The position numbers and the translations under genes were made by a program. From assembly GCA_049289295.1 (NCBI GenBank), contig JBATLL010000124.1, forward strand, positions 62,001-126,000: 64,000 nucleotides of DNA, read 5' to 3'. The notes below the pieces were generated by a model. It worked only from the letters and a program-made list of their open reading frames with translations, did not search any database and was not told the origin of the DNA. Each line of letters opens with the position of its first letter. Within the stretch, counting starts at the first letter, position 1. This stretch comes from BOKV01 sp049289295 (GTDB taxonomy: Bacteria; Pseudomonadota; Alphaproteobacteria; Rhizobiales; Rhizobiaceae). Shown piece after piece: positions 7,781 to 16,912 of the stretch.

Positions 7781-10006
7781 ATGATCAGGAACTCCTTCGA
7801 CATCACCCCAGAGCTGGTCGCTGCCCATGGGCTGAAGCCGGACGAATATGAGCGCATCCTCACCTTGATCGGGCGCGAACCGACCTTCACCGAACTGGGC
7901 ATCTTCTCGGCCATGTGGAACGAACATTGTTCCTACAAGAGCTCGAAGAAATGGCTGCGCACCCTGCCCACGACTGGCGCCAGGGTTATCCAGGGCCCAG
8001 GCGAGAATGCCGGTGTCGTGGACATCGGCGATGGCGACTGTGTCGTGTTCAAGATGGAAAGCCACAACCACCCGTCCTTCATCGAACCCTATCAGGGCGC
8101 GGCGACGGGTGTTGGCGGCATCCTTCGCGACGTATTCACCATGGGCGCGCGCCCGATCGCGGCAATGAATGCCTTGCGTTTTGGCGAGCCTGATCATCCC
8201 AGAACGCGCCACCTTGTCTTAGGCGTCGTCGCAGGCGTAGGCGGATACGGCAATTCCTTCGGCGTGCCAACTGTCGGCGGCGAAGTGGAGTTCCACGCGC
8301 GCTACAATGGCAATATCCTCGTCAATGCCTTCGCAGCAGGCCTTGCCCGCACCGATGCCATCTTCTACTCGAAGGCCGAAGGCGTCGGCCTTCCTGTCGT
8401 GTATCTGGGTGCCAAGACCGGCCGCGATGGCGTTGGCGGCGCAACGATGGCGTCAGCGGAATTCGACGAGAACATCGAGGAAAAAAGGCCAACCGTTCAG
8501 GTTGGTGATCCCTTTACCGAAAAATGCCTGCTGGAAGCCTGCCTGGAACTGATGGCATCGGGTGCCGTCATCGCGATCCAGGACATGGGGGCTGCAGGCT
8601 TGACCTGTTCGGCCGTCGAGATGGGAGCCAAGGGTGATCTCGGCATCGAGCTCGATCTCGACAAGGTGCCGGTGCGCGAGGAGCGCATGACGGCCTATGA
8701 GATGATGCTGTCGGAAAGCCAGGAACGCATGCTGATGGTTCTGCGCCCCGAGCGCGAGGAAGAAGCGAAGGCGATCTTTCGCAAGTGGGGCCTGGATTTC
8801 GCCGTCGTCGGGCATACCACGGATGATCTGCGCTTCCGCATCCTGCACCAGGGCGAGGAAGTGGCGAACCTGCCGATCAAGGAACTGGGCGACGAAGCCC
8901 CGGAATATGACCGGCCATGGACCGAGCCGCGATTGCAGCCTGACCTTCCCGCCGCGCAGGTTGGTGAGCCCGAAGACTGGAACCACGCCCTGTTGAAGCT
9001 GGTCGGATCACCCGATCTTTCTTCCCGCCGCTGGGTCTGGGAGCAGTATGACACACTGATCCAGGGCAATTCGCTCCAGATCCCCGGCGGGGATGCGGGC
9101 GTCGTCCGCGTTGAAGGCCATGAGACGAAGGCGCTGGCTTTTTCAAGCGATGTCACACCGCGCTATGTTCAGGCAGATCCCTTTGAAGGCGGCAAGCAGG
9201 CGGTTGCCGAATGCTGGCGCAACCTTTGCGCGGTTGGCGCAGAACCGCTTGCAGCCACGGACAATCTGAATTTCGGCAATCCCGAGCGGCCCGAAATCAT
9301 GGGCCAGCTCGTCCATGCCATCAAGGGCATCGGGGAAGCCTGCAGCGCGCTCGCCTTCCCGATCGTGTCCGGCAACGTGTCGTTGTACAACGAAACGAAC
9401 GGCCAGGGCATCCTGCCAACGCCAACCATCGCAGGCGTCGGACTGATTCCCGACTGGCGCTTGAGCGCCAGAATATCAGGCGCAAGACAGGATGATGTGC
9501 TGTTCATGGTCGGTGCAGAAGGCACCCATCTGGGCCAGTCGCTCTACCTGCGTGAACTGTTTGGCCGCGAGGATGGCCCCCCGCCGCCCGTCGATCTCAT
9601 CACCGAGCGCGCACGCGGAGACTATGTTCGCGCGGCGATCCGTTCGGGAAATGTCACGGCTTGCCACGACCTGTCTGGCGGCGGCATGGCAGTAGCGCTG
9701 GCTGAAATGTGCATGGCGGGCAACATCGGCGCCAAAATCGAATGCGCACAAGGTCCCGCGCACGCCATCCTGTTCGGCGAGGACCAGGCACGCTATCTGA
9801 TCGCCGTCACACCGGATTATCAAACCCTGTTTGCCGCCAACGCCGAAGCATCCGGCGTTTCATTCCGGCGTCTGGGCACGTTTGGCGGCGAAAGCCTTGA
9901 AATCGGCGATCTCGTCTCCATTTCCGTATCGAGATTGCGCGAAGCCCATGAATCGTGGTTCCCTCGTTTCATGGACGGCGAGAATGCCGCCATCGCGGCA
10001 GAATGA
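7781..10006 (+). CDS. purL: FGAM synthase large subunit PurL
   Basis: This ATP-dependent enzyme makes formylglycinamidine ribonucleotide with PurS and PurQ. The 741-residue length is that of the small-type PurL. Signatures are FSAMWNEHCSYKSSKKWL, ESHNHPSFIEPYQGAATGVG (ATP/Mg site), QDMGAAGLTCS, and the second-half repeat with GNVSLYNET and HDLSGGGMAVALAE. I prefer ATG 7781; a GTG six bases earlier would add two residues. It is followed after 15 bp by bolA, so the purine operon runs into the iron-sulfur genes. Confidence 0.97.
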   Translation: MIRNSFDITPELVAAHGLKPDEYERILTLIGREPTFTELGIFSAMWNEHCSYKSSKKWLRTLPTTGARVIQGPGENAGVVDIGDGDCVVFKMESHNHPSFIEPYQGAATGVGGILRDVFTMGARPIAAMNALRFGEPDHPRTRHLVLGVVAGVGGYGNSFGVPTVGGEVEFHARYNGNILVNAFAAGLARTDAIFYSKAEGVGLPVVYLGAKTGRDGVGGATMASAEFDENIEEKRPTVQVGDPFTEKCLLEACLELMASGAVIAIQDMGAAGLTCSAVEMGAKGDLGIELDLDKVPVREERMTAYEMMLSESQERMLMVLRPEREEEAKAIFRKWGLDFAVVGHTTDDLRFRILHQGEEVANLPIKELGDEAPEYDRPWTEPRLQPDLPAAQVGEPEDWNHALLKLVGSPDLSSRRWVWEQYDTLIQGNSLQIPGGDAGVVRVEGHETKALAFSSDVTPRYVQADPFEGGKQAVAECWRNLCAVGAEPLAATDNLNFGNPERPEIMGQLVHAIKGIGEACSALAFPIVSGNVSLYNETNGQGILPTPTIAGVGLIPDWRLSARISGARQDDVLFMVGAEGTHLGQSLYLRELFGREDGPPPPVDLITERARGDYVRAAIRSGNVTACHDLSGGGMAVALAEMCMAGNIGAKIECAQGPAHAILFGEDQARYLIAVTPDYQTLFAANAEASGVSFRRLGTFGGESLEIGDLVSISVSRLREAHESWFPRFMDGENAAIAAE

Positions 10007-10021
10007 TCCTGGAGAACACAC

Positions 10022-10255
10022 ATGCCAATGTCGGCCTCTGAAATCGAAAAGCTCATCAAGCACGGCATACCCGATGCAAAGGTGACCATTCGCGACCTGG
10101 CGGGCGATGGCGATCACTATGCCGCCGAGGTGATTGCCGAGAGTTTTAGAGGCCTGACCCGCGTGCGCCAGCACCAGATGGTCTATGACGCGCTCAAGGG
10201 CAACATGGGCGGCGTGCTGCATGCGCTGGCCCTGCAGACATCCGTGCCGGAGTAG
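10022..10255 (+). CDS. bolA: BolA family protein
   Basis: A 77-residue BolA/IbaG-type protein. The fold is visible as ITPD-like IPDAKVTIRDLAGDGDHY, then the ESFRGLTRVRQHQMVYDAL helix-turn-helix-like part with the conserved His that can ligate a [2Fe-2S] cluster together with a CGFS glutaredoxin. grxD is the second gene downstream, the usual BolA partner arrangement. Its probable role is trafficking or sensing of iron-sulfur clusters in the cytoplasm. The family is clear; placing it in the BolA or IbaG subgroup is not. Confidence 0.92.
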   Translation: MPMSASEIEKLIKHGIPDAKVTIRDLAGDGDHYAAEVIAESFRGLTRVRQHQMVYDALKGNMGGVLHALALQTSVPE

Positions 10256-10258
10256 CCC

Positions 10259-10387
10259 ATGCCATCGGGACTTGAGAACACACCTCCGGTTTTCGGCAGG
10301 CCGCTATGGAAAGACCGGTTCTTCTGGCTGATGATCGGCACGGCCCTCTTCTGGTGCGCCGTGATCTGGTACTTCTTTTTCGCCTGA
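10259..10387 (+). CDS. Small 42-residue single-pass membrane protein
   Basis: This short frame starts three bases after the bolA stop and ends with TGA at 10385-10387. The product is a polar N-terminus (about 20 residues, with VFGRPLWKDR) and then one hydrophobic helix (FFWLMIGTALFWCAVIWYFF), a typical small inner-membrane protein. No Shine-Dalgarno sequence separates it from bolA, so it may be translated by coupling. Location between bolA and grxD suggests a conserved operon member, but I know no function. Confidence 0.6.
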   Translation: MPSGLENTPPVFGRPLWKDRFFWLMIGTALFWCAVIWYFFFA

Positions 10388-10487
10388 TCGTCCGTTCAAC
10401 CTTGGAAACGCCATGCAAAGGCGATATCTAGGGGTAAATCCGGATTCCACCGCCCGGCCTTTAACCGGGAAGCAGCAGGAGCAAACC

Positions 10488-10829
10488 ATGACCGCAGTTC
10501 ACAATTTCATCGACAATGAAGTCAAGACCAACGACATCGTCCTTTTCATGAAGGGCACACCGGACTTCCCGCAATGCGGCTTTTCGGGACAGGTCGTCCA
10601 GATTCTCAATTACCTCGGCGTCGACTACAAGGGCGTCAACATTCTGGCGAGCGATGATCTGCGACAGGGCATCAAGGATTATTCCAACTGGCCAACCGTG
10701 CCGCAGCTCTACGTTAAGGGCGAGTTTGTCGGCGGATGCGATATCGTGCGCGAGATGTTCCAGGCCGGCGAATTGCAGGAACACCTGTCCAGCAATGGCA
10801 TCACGGTAAGCGCGCCAGCCAGCGCCTGA
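10488..10829 (+). CDS. grxD: Monothiol CGFS glutaredoxin (Grx4 type)
   Basis: A 113-residue monothiol glutaredoxin that carries [2Fe-2S] clusters with glutathione and BolA. The active site CGFS is in PDFPQCGFSGQVVQIL; the glutathione-binding WPTVPQLYVKGEFVGGCDI follows. I chose ATG 10488, preceded by AGGAG, which gives the normal family length; a longer frame adds 25 unlikely residues. It is the last gene of the purL-bolA-grxD unit and is closed by the hairpin at 10854-10879. Confidence 0.95.
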   Translation: MTAVHNFIDNEVKTNDIVLFMKGTPDFPQCGFSGQVVQILNYLGVDYKGVNILASDDLRQGIKDYSNWPTVPQLYVKGEFVGGCDIVREMFQAGELQEHLSSNGITVSAPASA

Positions 10830-10853
10830 TACTGCAAGACTGAAAAGCAAAAC

Positions 10854-10879
10854 CCCGGCAATCGCTTGCCGGGATTTTT
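10854..10879 (+). terminator. Rho-independent terminator after grxD
   Basis: A perfect 8-bp stem (cccggcaa / ttgccggg) with a 4-base loop is followed by ATTTTT. It lies 25 bp after the grxD stop and ends 12 bp before the convergent OmpA-like gene. Confidence 0.85.
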
Positions 10880-10890
10880 CATTTCTCGCT

Positions 10891-12618
10891 TCAGCGAGAT
10901 CCGTAAAGGATCGGCGTGATGCGCCGCAATGTCACGCGGCGGTTTTCCGGTTCCTCGAATTCGGTCGGAATGCGCGGATACTGTTCGCCATAACCGACAA
11001 TCTCGAGATTGCGCGGTTCAATGTAGAAATAGGTCGTCAGCGCTTCGCGAATGGCTGCTGCCCGACGCAGGGACAATGCCTCGTTATACGCATCGCTGCC
11101 CACGAGATCGGTATGACCTTCGATCAGGAACACTTCGCGCGGATTGCCCGCAACGACCCTTTCGATGACCTCGCCGATACGATCAAGACGCGCGATTTCC
11201 TCTTCCCGCAGGAAGTCCTCGTTGAACCCGAACTTCACGGTATCCACCTCGATGCCAGGCATCAGTGTGCGCAGGCCCGGATTGGCCCGATATTCGTTGA
11301 TCGTGTAGGGACGATCGATACGACGGGCGGGTGGTGCGGAAAACTGACGCTCGATATCCTCGTCATAGGCTTCCGCTAGCGTGATGGTGGGTGCAGGCCG
11401 ATAGCGCGCACGCTGATCGACAATGATGATATTGTCTCGCCTTGAAAGATCGCGCTGGCGTTCACGACGCGCCTCGAACAGACGCTCCCGCAATGCACGG
11501 CGATCCGCACGAATCTGCTGCTCCACAAGTTCGCGTTCACGTGCCGCAAGCTGGTTGCGGCCAAACTGATCGCGAACGATCTCGATGCGCCGTCCAAGTG
11601 CGTCAAGCGTCAGGTCGTCTGCGCGTGGCTGACGGTTCAGATCCTCGAGCGTGACCCGCTTGCGCCGGTCGAGACCGGTTTCGTCGCTGCGATTACGGTC
11701 GACCTGAAGCCTGTTGTTGCGCTCGTTCTTCTGTTCGACGGCTGCGATGCGATTGCGAATTTCATCGCGGTCGCTGCGAAGCCGGCGGCGAAGTTCTTCC
11801 TCGTAGCGCGGTGCCAGGCCTTCAAGGGCGAGAATGCCACGCGTGGACTGGGCGCGTTCACGCAGTTCCTGTTCGTTGAGGCGAGCAGGTGCGCGACGAT
11901 CCGAAAGCAGGCGCTCCGCTTCCCGATTGGCGTCGAACTTCTGCACATCGACACCGGTCGTGGCCTGGATGCGCTGGTTGAGTTCCTGCGTGTCTGCCTC
12001 GACAAGCTGGCGCAAGGCGCGTTCATCACGCCTGCTCACCCTGCCGCCATTGACGAGTTCTGCCCCGGCCCGGATACGGTCGCGCAGTTCGGCATCAGTC
12101 AGCCTTGAAGGTGGCCGCCTGTCATCAAGAAGCTGCGCCATGGCATTGCCTGTCGCAGGATCCGTGATGGACGGATCGGGCTTTGGCCTCGGCTGCTCGG
12201 CATTTCGCTGACCACGCGGCTTTGGCAGCGGTTCCGCCTGGGGCAATGGCTGGGGCTGGATCTGTACCGGCTGGGTTGGCTCTGGCAGTGGCTGGGGCTG
12301 CACCACGGCTGGCTGCTGGACCTGCCCGCCGGCCTGGCGTGAACGCAGTTCGCGCCGGTCAGCCTGCATCAGTTCACCAGCGGGAATGCCGTTGATGACC
12401 ATGCCACGGTCAGCACCTGAACGCAGCATCTGGATGCGCTGGCGCAGTTCGTCATCGCTCAACAGCTGTGATGGGCGTGGATCGATGGGGCCAGCTGGTG
12501 GCAAGATTCGCTGTCTTGTCACGTTGAAGTCATCCGATCTGTCTTCGGCCCTGGCCAGACCTGCAACGCTGATGAGCACAAGTGCCGCACTGGCACCGGC
12601 AAGAATTGCCTTATGCAT
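10891..12618 (-). CDS. OmpA-domain protein with internal charged repeats
   Basis: An exported 575-residue protein. ATG 12618 has GAGGAG seven bases upstream; a signal peptide (KAILAGASAALVLISVAG..ARA) follows. Residues about 85-150 are rich in Pro and Gln. The middle (about 40-400) contains about four copies of a charged helical unit with cores DDELRQRI, DAELRDRI, NEQELRER and a weaker DALGRRI. Each is followed by a second ELR-type segment, and two of the units are preceded by LLDDRRPPSRL-like linkers. The last 120 residues are an OmpA peptidoglycan-binding domain with LIEGHTDLVGSDAYN, LSLRRAAAI and GYGEQYP. It probably links envelope and peptidoglycan. It stands alone between two terminator/promoter regions. 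Confidence 0.85.
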   Translation of the reverse strand: MHKAILAGASAALVLISVAGLARAEDRSDDFNVTRQRILPPAGPIDPRPSQLLSDDELRQRIQMLRSGADRGMVINGIPAGELMQADRRELRSRQAGGQVQQPAVVQPQPLPEPTQPVQIQPQPLPQAEPLPKPRGQRNAEQPRPKPDPSITDPATGNAMAQLLDDRRPPSRLTDAELRDRIRAGAELVNGGRVSRRDERALRQLVEADTQELNQRIQATTGVDVQKFDANREAERLLSDRRAPARLNEQELRERAQSTRGILALEGLAPRYEEELRRRLRSDRDEIRNRIAAVEQKNERNNRLQVDRNRSDETGLDRRKRVTLEDLNRQPRADDLTLDALGRRIEIVRDQFGRNQLAARERELVEQQIRADRRALRERLFEARRERQRDLSRRDNIIIVDQRARYRPAPTITLAEAYDEDIERQFSAPPARRIDRPYTINEYRANPGLRTLMPGIEVDTVKFGFNEDFLREEEIARLDRIGEVIERVVAGNPREVFLIEGHTDLVGSDAYNEALSLRRAAAIREALTTYFYIEPRNLEIVGYGEQYPRIPTEFEEPENRRVTLRRITPILYGSR

Positions 12619-12991
12619 AGCCAACTCCTCGTTTTTTCCGCACCGACTGCCTATTGGTCAACTGTGGCCAACACATGGTGCCTGCCTGCGATCATGCAGT
12701 TCCCCGCTGAACCACAGCTGAATGAGCCGTTATTCGCTCTTCAGGTTGGATTTTCGGTTCGAATTCCAACAAGTTGCCGCATTTCCATGCCTAATGTGAT
12801 GCGGGTTGGTTGTCGGCGCGGGAAAGTTCCCGTGAATCAGTATCGATACCCGGTGCGTCCGCGAGCAGTAGTTCTGCAGGATTGTCCGTAATCAATTCGC
12901 CGTGACGAAGGGCGTGGTAGCATTTCCTTAATGTTAATATTTGTTTGATCCACTCAGGGAACGGATTTGTGTTCAGTACCGGTAGGAAACC
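12619..12991. other. Intergenic region between divergent envelope genes
   Basis: About 370 bp without a supported gene. It lies between the divergent OmpA-like and lipoprotein genes and should carry both promoters. I see no strong hairpin or repeat in it. The stretch next to the lipoprotein gene is AT-richer (around 12930-12950). Confidence 0.5.
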
Positions 12992-14047
12992 ATGAAGAAG
13001 CATCACACTGAAGCCAGAAGGCTGTCTTCACTTGCAGGTTCAGCGGCCATCTGCCTTGTAAGCCTCTTGCCCCTTGCTGGCTGCATGTCGTCGGGTGCTT
13101 CGAGTTTTGCCGACGGCCTCACCCCAACAGATACATCAATTACGGGAACAGTTCCCCTCAACGTTGCTTCGGCTTCGTCGGGCATTGTCGATGGTCGAAC
13201 GCAGAATTCCCAGGCACCAACCAGGCTTGCCCTTCTTGACGAGCCGACCGCCAGCGATACTGCGCTTGCGCGATCCTCGCTTGCTGGTGAACAGGCCGAA
13301 CTGCTCGCCCGCCAGAATGAGGCACCGGCAAAGGCCGAGTATGCAGCCCTTGCGCCTGTTGATGCAGGTGCCAGCGACGCGCTTCTCAATCCAGTTTCAC
13401 CCGAGCGCGCGGTTTCCGATGAGGAACTCGCCGCCCAGGCCCGAATTCCTGCCCTGTTCGACGGTATCGACCATGGTCAGTGCAAGGGTGGATGGGGCCC
13501 CAAGCCCAAGATGATCAACGCACGCCGCATGAATGACGGCGACCCCTATTACATGGAAATGCGGATGCGCCACACGCCGCCGCTACCCATCGGCCATGTC
13601 TACATTGCCTACGGAAAGCTCGGGCCAGACGGAGAACCGCTTGACGAACGGCTGATCATGCTTGCGCCAGTTGGCGGCTATGCGGGCGCTGGCATGGCTG
13701 GCGCGATCCCGATGCCGGGGCTTATGAAGCCCGTCTCAACCGACTGCGCCATCGAGCCGGTCGCGGCCTATCGCATTTCCCTCACCGCCCAGAAGTACGA
13801 GAAGCTCCTGCAGCGTATCGTCCAGGCCAAGAAGGAAAAGCCGAGCTACCATCTGTTTGCGCACAACTGCAATCACTTCATGTCGGAGATCGCGGCTTCC
13901 GTCGGCGTCCTTCCGCCGAAGAACCAGCAGACCGCTTCGCTCCAGTATTTCTATGAAATGATGGACCGCAATGAAGGCCGCAAGGTTGCGCGCGGCCCCG
14001 GTGGTTCGCAACAGGTTGCGGCAAACTTCACGCCTGCAACGCGCTGA
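12992..14047 (+). CDS. Lipoprotein with possible LRAT/PPPDE-like papain-fold domain
   Basis: A 351-residue probable outer-membrane or periplasmic lipoprotein. A basic N-terminus, a hydrophobic core (AAICLVSLLPLAGC) and a lipobox predict lipidation on Cys31. A low-complexity linker of Ala/Ser/Thr reaches about residue 150. The C-terminal half holds GHVYIAYGKLG and later YHLFAHNCNHFMSEIA. A histidine before a small strand and an NC-plus-His motif are the arrangement seen in permuted papain-like folds (PPPDE, LRAT, NlpC-like), so thiol peptidase or amidase activity is possible. The order His-then-Cys supports the permuted type. No homologous family name is certain. Confidence 0.65.
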   Translation: MKKHHTEARRLSSLAGSAAICLVSLLPLAGCMSSGASSFADGLTPTDTSITGTVPLNVASASSGIVDGRTQNSQAPTRLALLDEPTASDTALARSSLAGEQAELLARQNEAPAKAEYAALAPVDAGASDALLNPVSPERAVSDEELAAQARIPALFDGIDHGQCKGGWGPKPKMINARRMNDGDPYYMEMRMRHTPPLPIGHVYIAYGKLGPDGEPLDERLIMLAPVGGYAGAGMAGAIPMPGLMKPVSTDCAIEPVAAYRISLTAQKYEKLLQRIVQAKKEKPSYHLFAHNCNHFMSEIAASVGVLPPKNQQTASLQYFYEMMDRNEGRKVARGPGGSQQVAANFTPATR

Positions 14048-14083
14048 TCCGCCCTCAGGCAGGCTACACTGGTGGCCTGTCGT

Positions 14084-14884
14084 TCACGCCCGATGGAACA
14101 CCCAGGAATCGAAGGCAAAAAAGCCCATCTGACGTGAGTCATGGGCGCGAACCGCCCTTACCTTTTCCCCTGCCGCACCATAGGCGAAGAACAGCGGCAT
14201 GAGATGCTCATCCGTTGGATGGTTTTCCTGGACGTAAGGCGCTTTCTCCCGCCATGCCAGCAGGTCGTCACGGGCCCCTTCTTCGAAGCGCGCGGCAAAC
14301 CACTCGGTAAATTCTCCAACCTGGCGCACCATTTCGGGGTCCGGTGACTGCCCGCCACGCATCACGCCAAACGCTGCCCGCAGATTGTGCGTAATGTGGC
14401 CTGACCCGACCAGCAGGACGTTTTCATCGGCAAGTGGAGCAAGTGCGCGGCCAAGATCATAATGATATTGCGCGTCCGCAGTCGGATCGATCGAGATTTG
14501 AACGATCGGAATGTCCGCCTCCGGATAAGCCAGTTTCAGCACGGTCCATGTACCGTGGTCATAACCGCGCTTGGGCGCGATACGCGTCTGCAGACCGGCT
14601 TCCGCCAGCATTCTCGCTGCGCGCATCGCCAGTTCCGGTTCGCCCGGCGCGGGATAGACCATCTGGTACAGTTCCGGCGCAAAACCACCGAAATCATAAA
14701 TCATGCCCGGATTTGGATCGGTCACGACCACCGCCCCTTCCGTCTCGAAGTGGGCGGAAACCACGATGATTGCCTCGGGCTTTCCCGCGATGGAAGAAAG
14801 TGTCGTCAGATAGTCATGTGCTTCCGACGGGTCGGTTACGATGTTTGGCCCGCCATGCGACACGAACAGGGATGCAACATTCAT
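14084..14884 (-). CDS. LigB-type extradiol ring-cleavage dioxygenase (YgiD/DODA-like)
   Basis: A 266-residue class III extradiol dioxygenase-like protein. The N-terminus FVSHGGPNIV has the first metal-ligand His, SAHFETEGAVVV a second, and GHITHNLRAAF plus HPTDEHLMPLFFAYGAAGE the remaining conserved histidines. These features match the 4,5-DOPA dioxygenase/YgiD group, which binds a divalent metal. The natural substrate in bacteria is not settled. It is convergent with the papain-like lipoprotein gene, 36 bp apart. Confidence 0.87.
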   Translation of the reverse strand: MNVASLFVSHGGPNIVTDPSEAHDYLTTLSSIAGKPEAIIVVSAHFETEGAVVVTDPNPGMIYDFGGFAPELYQMVYPAPGEPELAMRAARMLAEAGLQTRIAPKRGYDHGTWTVLKLAYPEADIPIVQISIDPTADAQYHYDLGRALAPLADENVLLVGSGHITHNLRAAFGVMRGGQSPDPEMVRQVGEFTEWFAARFEEGARDDLLAWREKAPYVQENHPTDEHLMPLFFAYGAAGEKVRAVRAHDSRQMGFFAFDSWVFHRA

Positions 14885-14992
14885 CTGGATTTCCTTTGCT
14901 CAGACCGCCACCCGTTTCACATGCACTAATGCCCCGACGACGCCCGACAAAGAAGCCCACTGGATTGAAACGCAGTGTTTACGCCAGGCCTC

Positions 14993-15379
14993 TCAATAGG
15001 CTTCGTGTACCGGCAACCCGTCGTCTATTGTGTAATAGTCGCCCTTGTCGGCGCAGAAGATATGACGATCCGCCTTCAACCCGGTCGGCTTGTCCAGGCT
15101 CCCGGCCAGGATCGATGTCTGCTTCGAGCGATCATGCTTCCAGAACAGCGCCGAGCCGCATCGCGAGCAGAAACCACGCCTGGCCGTCGCAGACGACTGA
15201 TACCAGGTGACGTTGGCCTCGCCGTTCAGCCTTATCTCCTCGTCATCGGCAGCAGTTGCCGCATAGAAATGCCCTGTCTGCTTGCGGCACTGGGTGCAAT
15301 GACAATAACTCAGGGGTCGCAGGCTGCCATTGACGGTGAAACTGACGGCGCCGCACAAGCAAGACCCTTTGTGAATCAT
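14993..15379 (-). CDS. GFA family zinc protein (CENP-V/GFA domain)
   Basis: A 128-residue protein with the cysteine pattern of the glutathione-dependent formaldehyde-activating (GFA) family: GSCLCGAV, CHCTQCRKQTG and FCSRCGSALFW, which bind two zinc ions. ATG 15379 is preceded by GGAGG. Members of this family are abundant in alphaproteobacteria and mostly have no proven substrate; the formaldehyde link is from one member. It is divergent from the glutamine-synthetase-like gene (119 bp). Confidence 0.88.
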   Translation of the reverse strand: MIHKGSCLCGAVSFTVNGSLRPLSYCHCTQCRKQTGHFYAATAADDEEIRLNGEANVTWYQSSATARRGFCSRCGSALFWKHDRSKQTSILAGSLDKPTGLKADRHIFCADKGDYYTIDDGLPVHEAY

Positions 15380-15498
15380 CGATGCCTCCATGAAGTCCAC
15401 GCATTTCGCTGCATGGCCGCAGCAGAAATCCGCCTCATGTTACGCCCGTTCCTGTTGCCAAAACAGCCCTGTCGGCTATCGTCAGGGAAAAATCGGGG

Positions 15499-16854
15499 AT
15501 GGCCATGAGCAATGAAATGGAACTGTTTTTGAACGCAAATCCGGACATCACGCATGTCGATGCGATGATGTTCGATCTGTGCGGCAAGGCCTATGGCAAG
15601 CGCCTGCCCCGTGCCCATGCTGGGAAGCTCGCAAGCCAGGGTTCACCGGTGTGCGCAGCAATGAGCCTTGTCGATGTCACTGGCAACACCGCCGACCCGA
15701 TGGGCTACGGCTTTTCGGACGGCGACCCAGACGCGATGGTTCACCCGGTTGCAGGCAGGATCGCGCGGGTTCCCTGGGTCAAGGGACTGGCGCAGGCCCT
15801 GTGCGAACCACGCCATCCCGACACTGGCGACCATTACTGGTTTGATCCGCGCAAGATCCTCAGACAAACGGTCGACAGGCTCGCAGGCGATGGCCTGAAA
15901 CCTGTCGTCGCATGCGAACTGGAATTCTATCTCATATCGCGCGAGCGCGAAGAAAACGGTCGCCCGCTGCCTGCCATGTCACCGGGCTCAGGACGCGCGG
16001 AAACCGCCGGTGAAGTGCTTTCGCTTTCCAAGCTGGACGAGTTCCAGCCTGTAATCTCGGCCATTGAAGCGGCCTGTGCCGTCCAGAACATTCCCTGTTC
16101 AACCGTCATTTCCGAATATGGCGCGGGCCAGTTCGAGGTCAATCTGGAGCATCGCGATGATCCGGTCGCCGCTGCCGATGACGCCCTGTTGCTCCGGCGG
16201 ATCATCGGCGCGGTCGCAAGGCAGTTCTCGATGGATGCGACCTTCATGTCAAAGCCGTTCCCCGAACAGGCGGGAAGCGGTTTTCATGTCCATGCCAGCC
16301 TGTCGGATGGCGCGGGAGGCAATCGGTTCGACCCGGCCGTGAACCCGCAAGCCGACACATTGCTTGGTTATGCCGCCGCTGGCCTGATGGCGACCCTTGG
16401 CGAGGGCATGGCGATCTTCGCCCCCAACCCCAATGTCTACCGGCGCTTTGAAGCCAACAATTTCACGCCCGTCACGCTCGACTGGGGATACAATAATCGT
16501 TCGGTCGCCTTTCGCGTTCCAGCTTCACCACCTGCTTCGCGCCGCCTCGAACACAGAGCGTCCGGCGCGGAGGCCAATCCATATCTCGTGATGGCAGCCG
16601 TGCTTGCGGGCATGCATCATGGCATTGTCGAAAAGCTTGATCCGGGAGCAATGGCAACCGGCAATGCAGGCGAGGAACGCAACGAAGCCCTGCCTTTCAC
16701 CCTGCCCGACGCGCTCAGGGCGTTGCGCGCGGCAAAAATCCTGCCGCAATGGCTCGGCAAGGACTATCCGGAAATCTATGCAACCGTGAAGGAGGCGGAA
16801 CTGGCAGCCTTTGCCGCGACCATCTCCAGGCAGGAATATGAGTGGTACCTGTAA
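15499..16854 (+). CDS. Glutamine synthetase family enzyme (gamma-glutamylpolyamine synthetase-like)
   Basis: A 451-residue ligase of the glutamine synthetase superfamily. ATP/metal motifs include CELEFYL (first Glu ligands), GAGQFEVNLEH, GSGFHVHASLSDG and the loop NNFTPVTLDWGYNNRSVAFRVP. These resemble PuuA and other gamma-glutamylamine synthetases more than GlnA: it lacks the GlnA-like NPY adenylylation segment. It probably links glutamate to an amine or amino acid. No other polyamine genes are adjacent, so the substrate is unknown. Confidence 0.87.
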   Translation: MAMSNEMELFLNANPDITHVDAMMFDLCGKAYGKRLPRAHAGKLASQGSPVCAAMSLVDVTGNTADPMGYGFSDGDPDAMVHPVAGRIARVPWVKGLAQALCEPRHPDTGDHYWFDPRKILRQTVDRLAGDGLKPVVACELEFYLISREREENGRPLPAMSPGSGRAETAGEVLSLSKLDEFQPVISAIEAACAVQNIPCSTVISEYGAGQFEVNLEHRDDPVAAADDALLLRRIIGAVARQFSMDATFMSKPFPEQAGSGFHVHASLSDGAGGNRFDPAVNPQADTLLGYAAAGLMATLGEGMAIFAPNPNVYRRFEANNFTPVTLDWGYNNRSVAFRVPASPPASRRLEHRASGAEANPYLVMAAVLAGMHHGIVEKLDPGAMATGNAGEERNEALPFTLPDALRALRAAKILPQWLGKDYPEIYATVKEAELAAFAATISRQEYEWYL

Positions 16855-16870
16855 CTGCCGCAGAATGTGA

Positions 16871-16898
16871 AAACGGACTGGATGAGACCAGCCCGTTT
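16871..16898. terminator. Possible bidirectional hairpin between convergent genes
   Basis: An inverted repeat (aaacggactgg / ccagcccgttt, one mismatch, six-base loop) lies in the 58-bp gap between the glutamine-synthetase-like gene and the convergent aroG-type gene. There is no good T-tract, so it is a weak call. Confidence 0.4.
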
Positions 16899-16912
16899 CG
16901 TGAACTGAGCGG

